Shown here piece after piece: positions 5,898-6,044 of a DNA stretch of 6,044 bases (the stretch's first letter is position 1; the number at the start of each line of letters is the position of its first letter). The DNA comes from Mageeibacillus sp. UBA5770 (GTDB lineage Bacteria; Bacillota_A; Clostridia; Saccharofermentanales; Saccharofermentanaceae). The position numbers and the translations under genes are program-made. Below the pieces are notes generated by a model that had not been told where the DNA came from, searched no databases, and worked only from the letters and a program-made list of their open reading frames with translations. The stretch spans positions 6,412 to 12,455 of the forward strand of contig DIEQ01000102.1 in the NCBI GenBank assembly GCA_002418705.1, in the 5' to 3' direction.

Positions 5898-5925
5898 TTG
5901 ATTGTTTATGCTCGAGTGGTAAAAT
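5898..5925 (+). promoter_or_regulatory. Possible rightward promoter
   Basis: TTGATT (5898-5903), a 16-nt spacer and TAAAAT (5920-5925), about 70 nt upstream of the ATG at 5997. It is correctly placed to drive the gene entering at the right edge, though AT-rich sequence produces such matches easily. Confidence 0.4.
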
Positions 5926-5996
5926 TCAATCATATACAATCACACCAGAGGCAAAGGCAATCAGAAACAACAATGCGAATCAACGAGGTGCCGTAC

Positions 5997-6044
5997 ATGT
6001 CTAAAATTGTCGTTTATAGGGGTATCGGAATTGGCAAATGCCAT
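5997..6044 (+). CDS. 5' end of a rightward gene, possibly flavodoxin-like
   Basis: Sixteen codons, MSKIVVYRGIGIGKCH, open to the window edge. GAGGTG (5985-5990) lies 6 nt before the ATG, a good ribosome binding site. The opening MSKIVVYR is typical of the first beta strand of flavodoxin-domain proteins, where a Ser/Thr-rich FMN phosphate loop should follow. Here GIGIGK follows instead, so the assignment is weak. It is transcribed away from the VOC gene. Confidence 0.45.
   Translation, partial: MSKIVVYRGIGIGKCH

Larger units (their letters stand above)
5684..5996. other. Intergenic region without a substantial gene
   Basis: About 310 AT-rich bases between the leftward VOC gene and the rightward gene at the right edge. 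It holds the VOC promoter and ribosome binding site, a 14-bp palindrome, a 17-codon ORF, a possible rightward promoter and several CAATCA hexamers, each listed separately. No RNA gene, insertion sequence end or terminator is visible. Confidence 0.7.

Noticed and set aside
1..6044. CRISPR arrays, tRNA or rRNA genes, insertion sequences and phage genes
   Set aside because: I searched by eye on both strands and saw no regularly spaced repeats, cloverleaf-like segments, transposase motifs or terminal inverted repeats.

Overview
The window looks like chromosomal DNA of a strictly anaerobic Firmicute, most likely a Clostridia gut-type bacterium. This rests on an oxygen-sensitive glycyl radical enzyme (GRE) gene, strong AGGAGG/GAGGTG-type ribosome binding sites, short intergenic gaps, sigma-A-like promoters and U-tailed hairpin terminators. 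No genus can be named from the sequence alone. All five substantial genes lie on the minus strand, so transcription runs from high to low coordinates.

Core catabolic locus (1-4560). In transcription order there is an atypical ROK-fold sugar-kinase-like protein with an extra N-terminal domain (2603-4441), an AraC-family regulator with an intact cupin metal-binding motif (1659-2516), and a GRE of the PflD/glycerol-dehydratase-like group (1-1559). The GRE is cut by the window edge after 519 residues; its catalytic Cys434-Val-Glu436 is present, while the C-terminal glycyl-radical domain and any activating radical-SAM enzyme are outside. The best non-obvious signal is a bipartite motif, GTTCAG-N5-GACACCTTGT (minus-strand reading). 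It occurs exactly once upstream of the ROK gene and once upstream of the GRE gene. In both places it sits exactly 15 nt before a -35-like TTG box, followed 17-18 nt later by an identical TAAAAT -10 box. This is the architecture expected of an activator site, and the AraC protein encoded between the two genes is the obvious candidate. I infer a small ligand-induced regulon in which a phosphorylated (or otherwise ROK-bound) polyol or sugar-like compound is processed by a GRE eliminase. The substrate cannot be read from the sequence.

Accessory region (4561-5700). A strong minus-strand terminator (4594-4635) ends a short AHSA1/SRPBCC-domain gene (4715-5098). That gene lacks the family's N-terminal part and a ribosome binding site, so it is probably a remnant. 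A second, bidirectional terminator (5160-5193) separates it from an intact PhnB-like VOC/glyoxalase-fold gene (5270-5683).

Right end (5684-6044). About 310 bases carry no substantial gene. They hold a perfect 14-bp palindrome near the VOC promoter, a 17-codon ORF with a good ribosome binding site, a possible rightward promoter and CAATCA repeats. The first 16 codons of a rightward gene, possibly flavodoxin-like, run off the edge.
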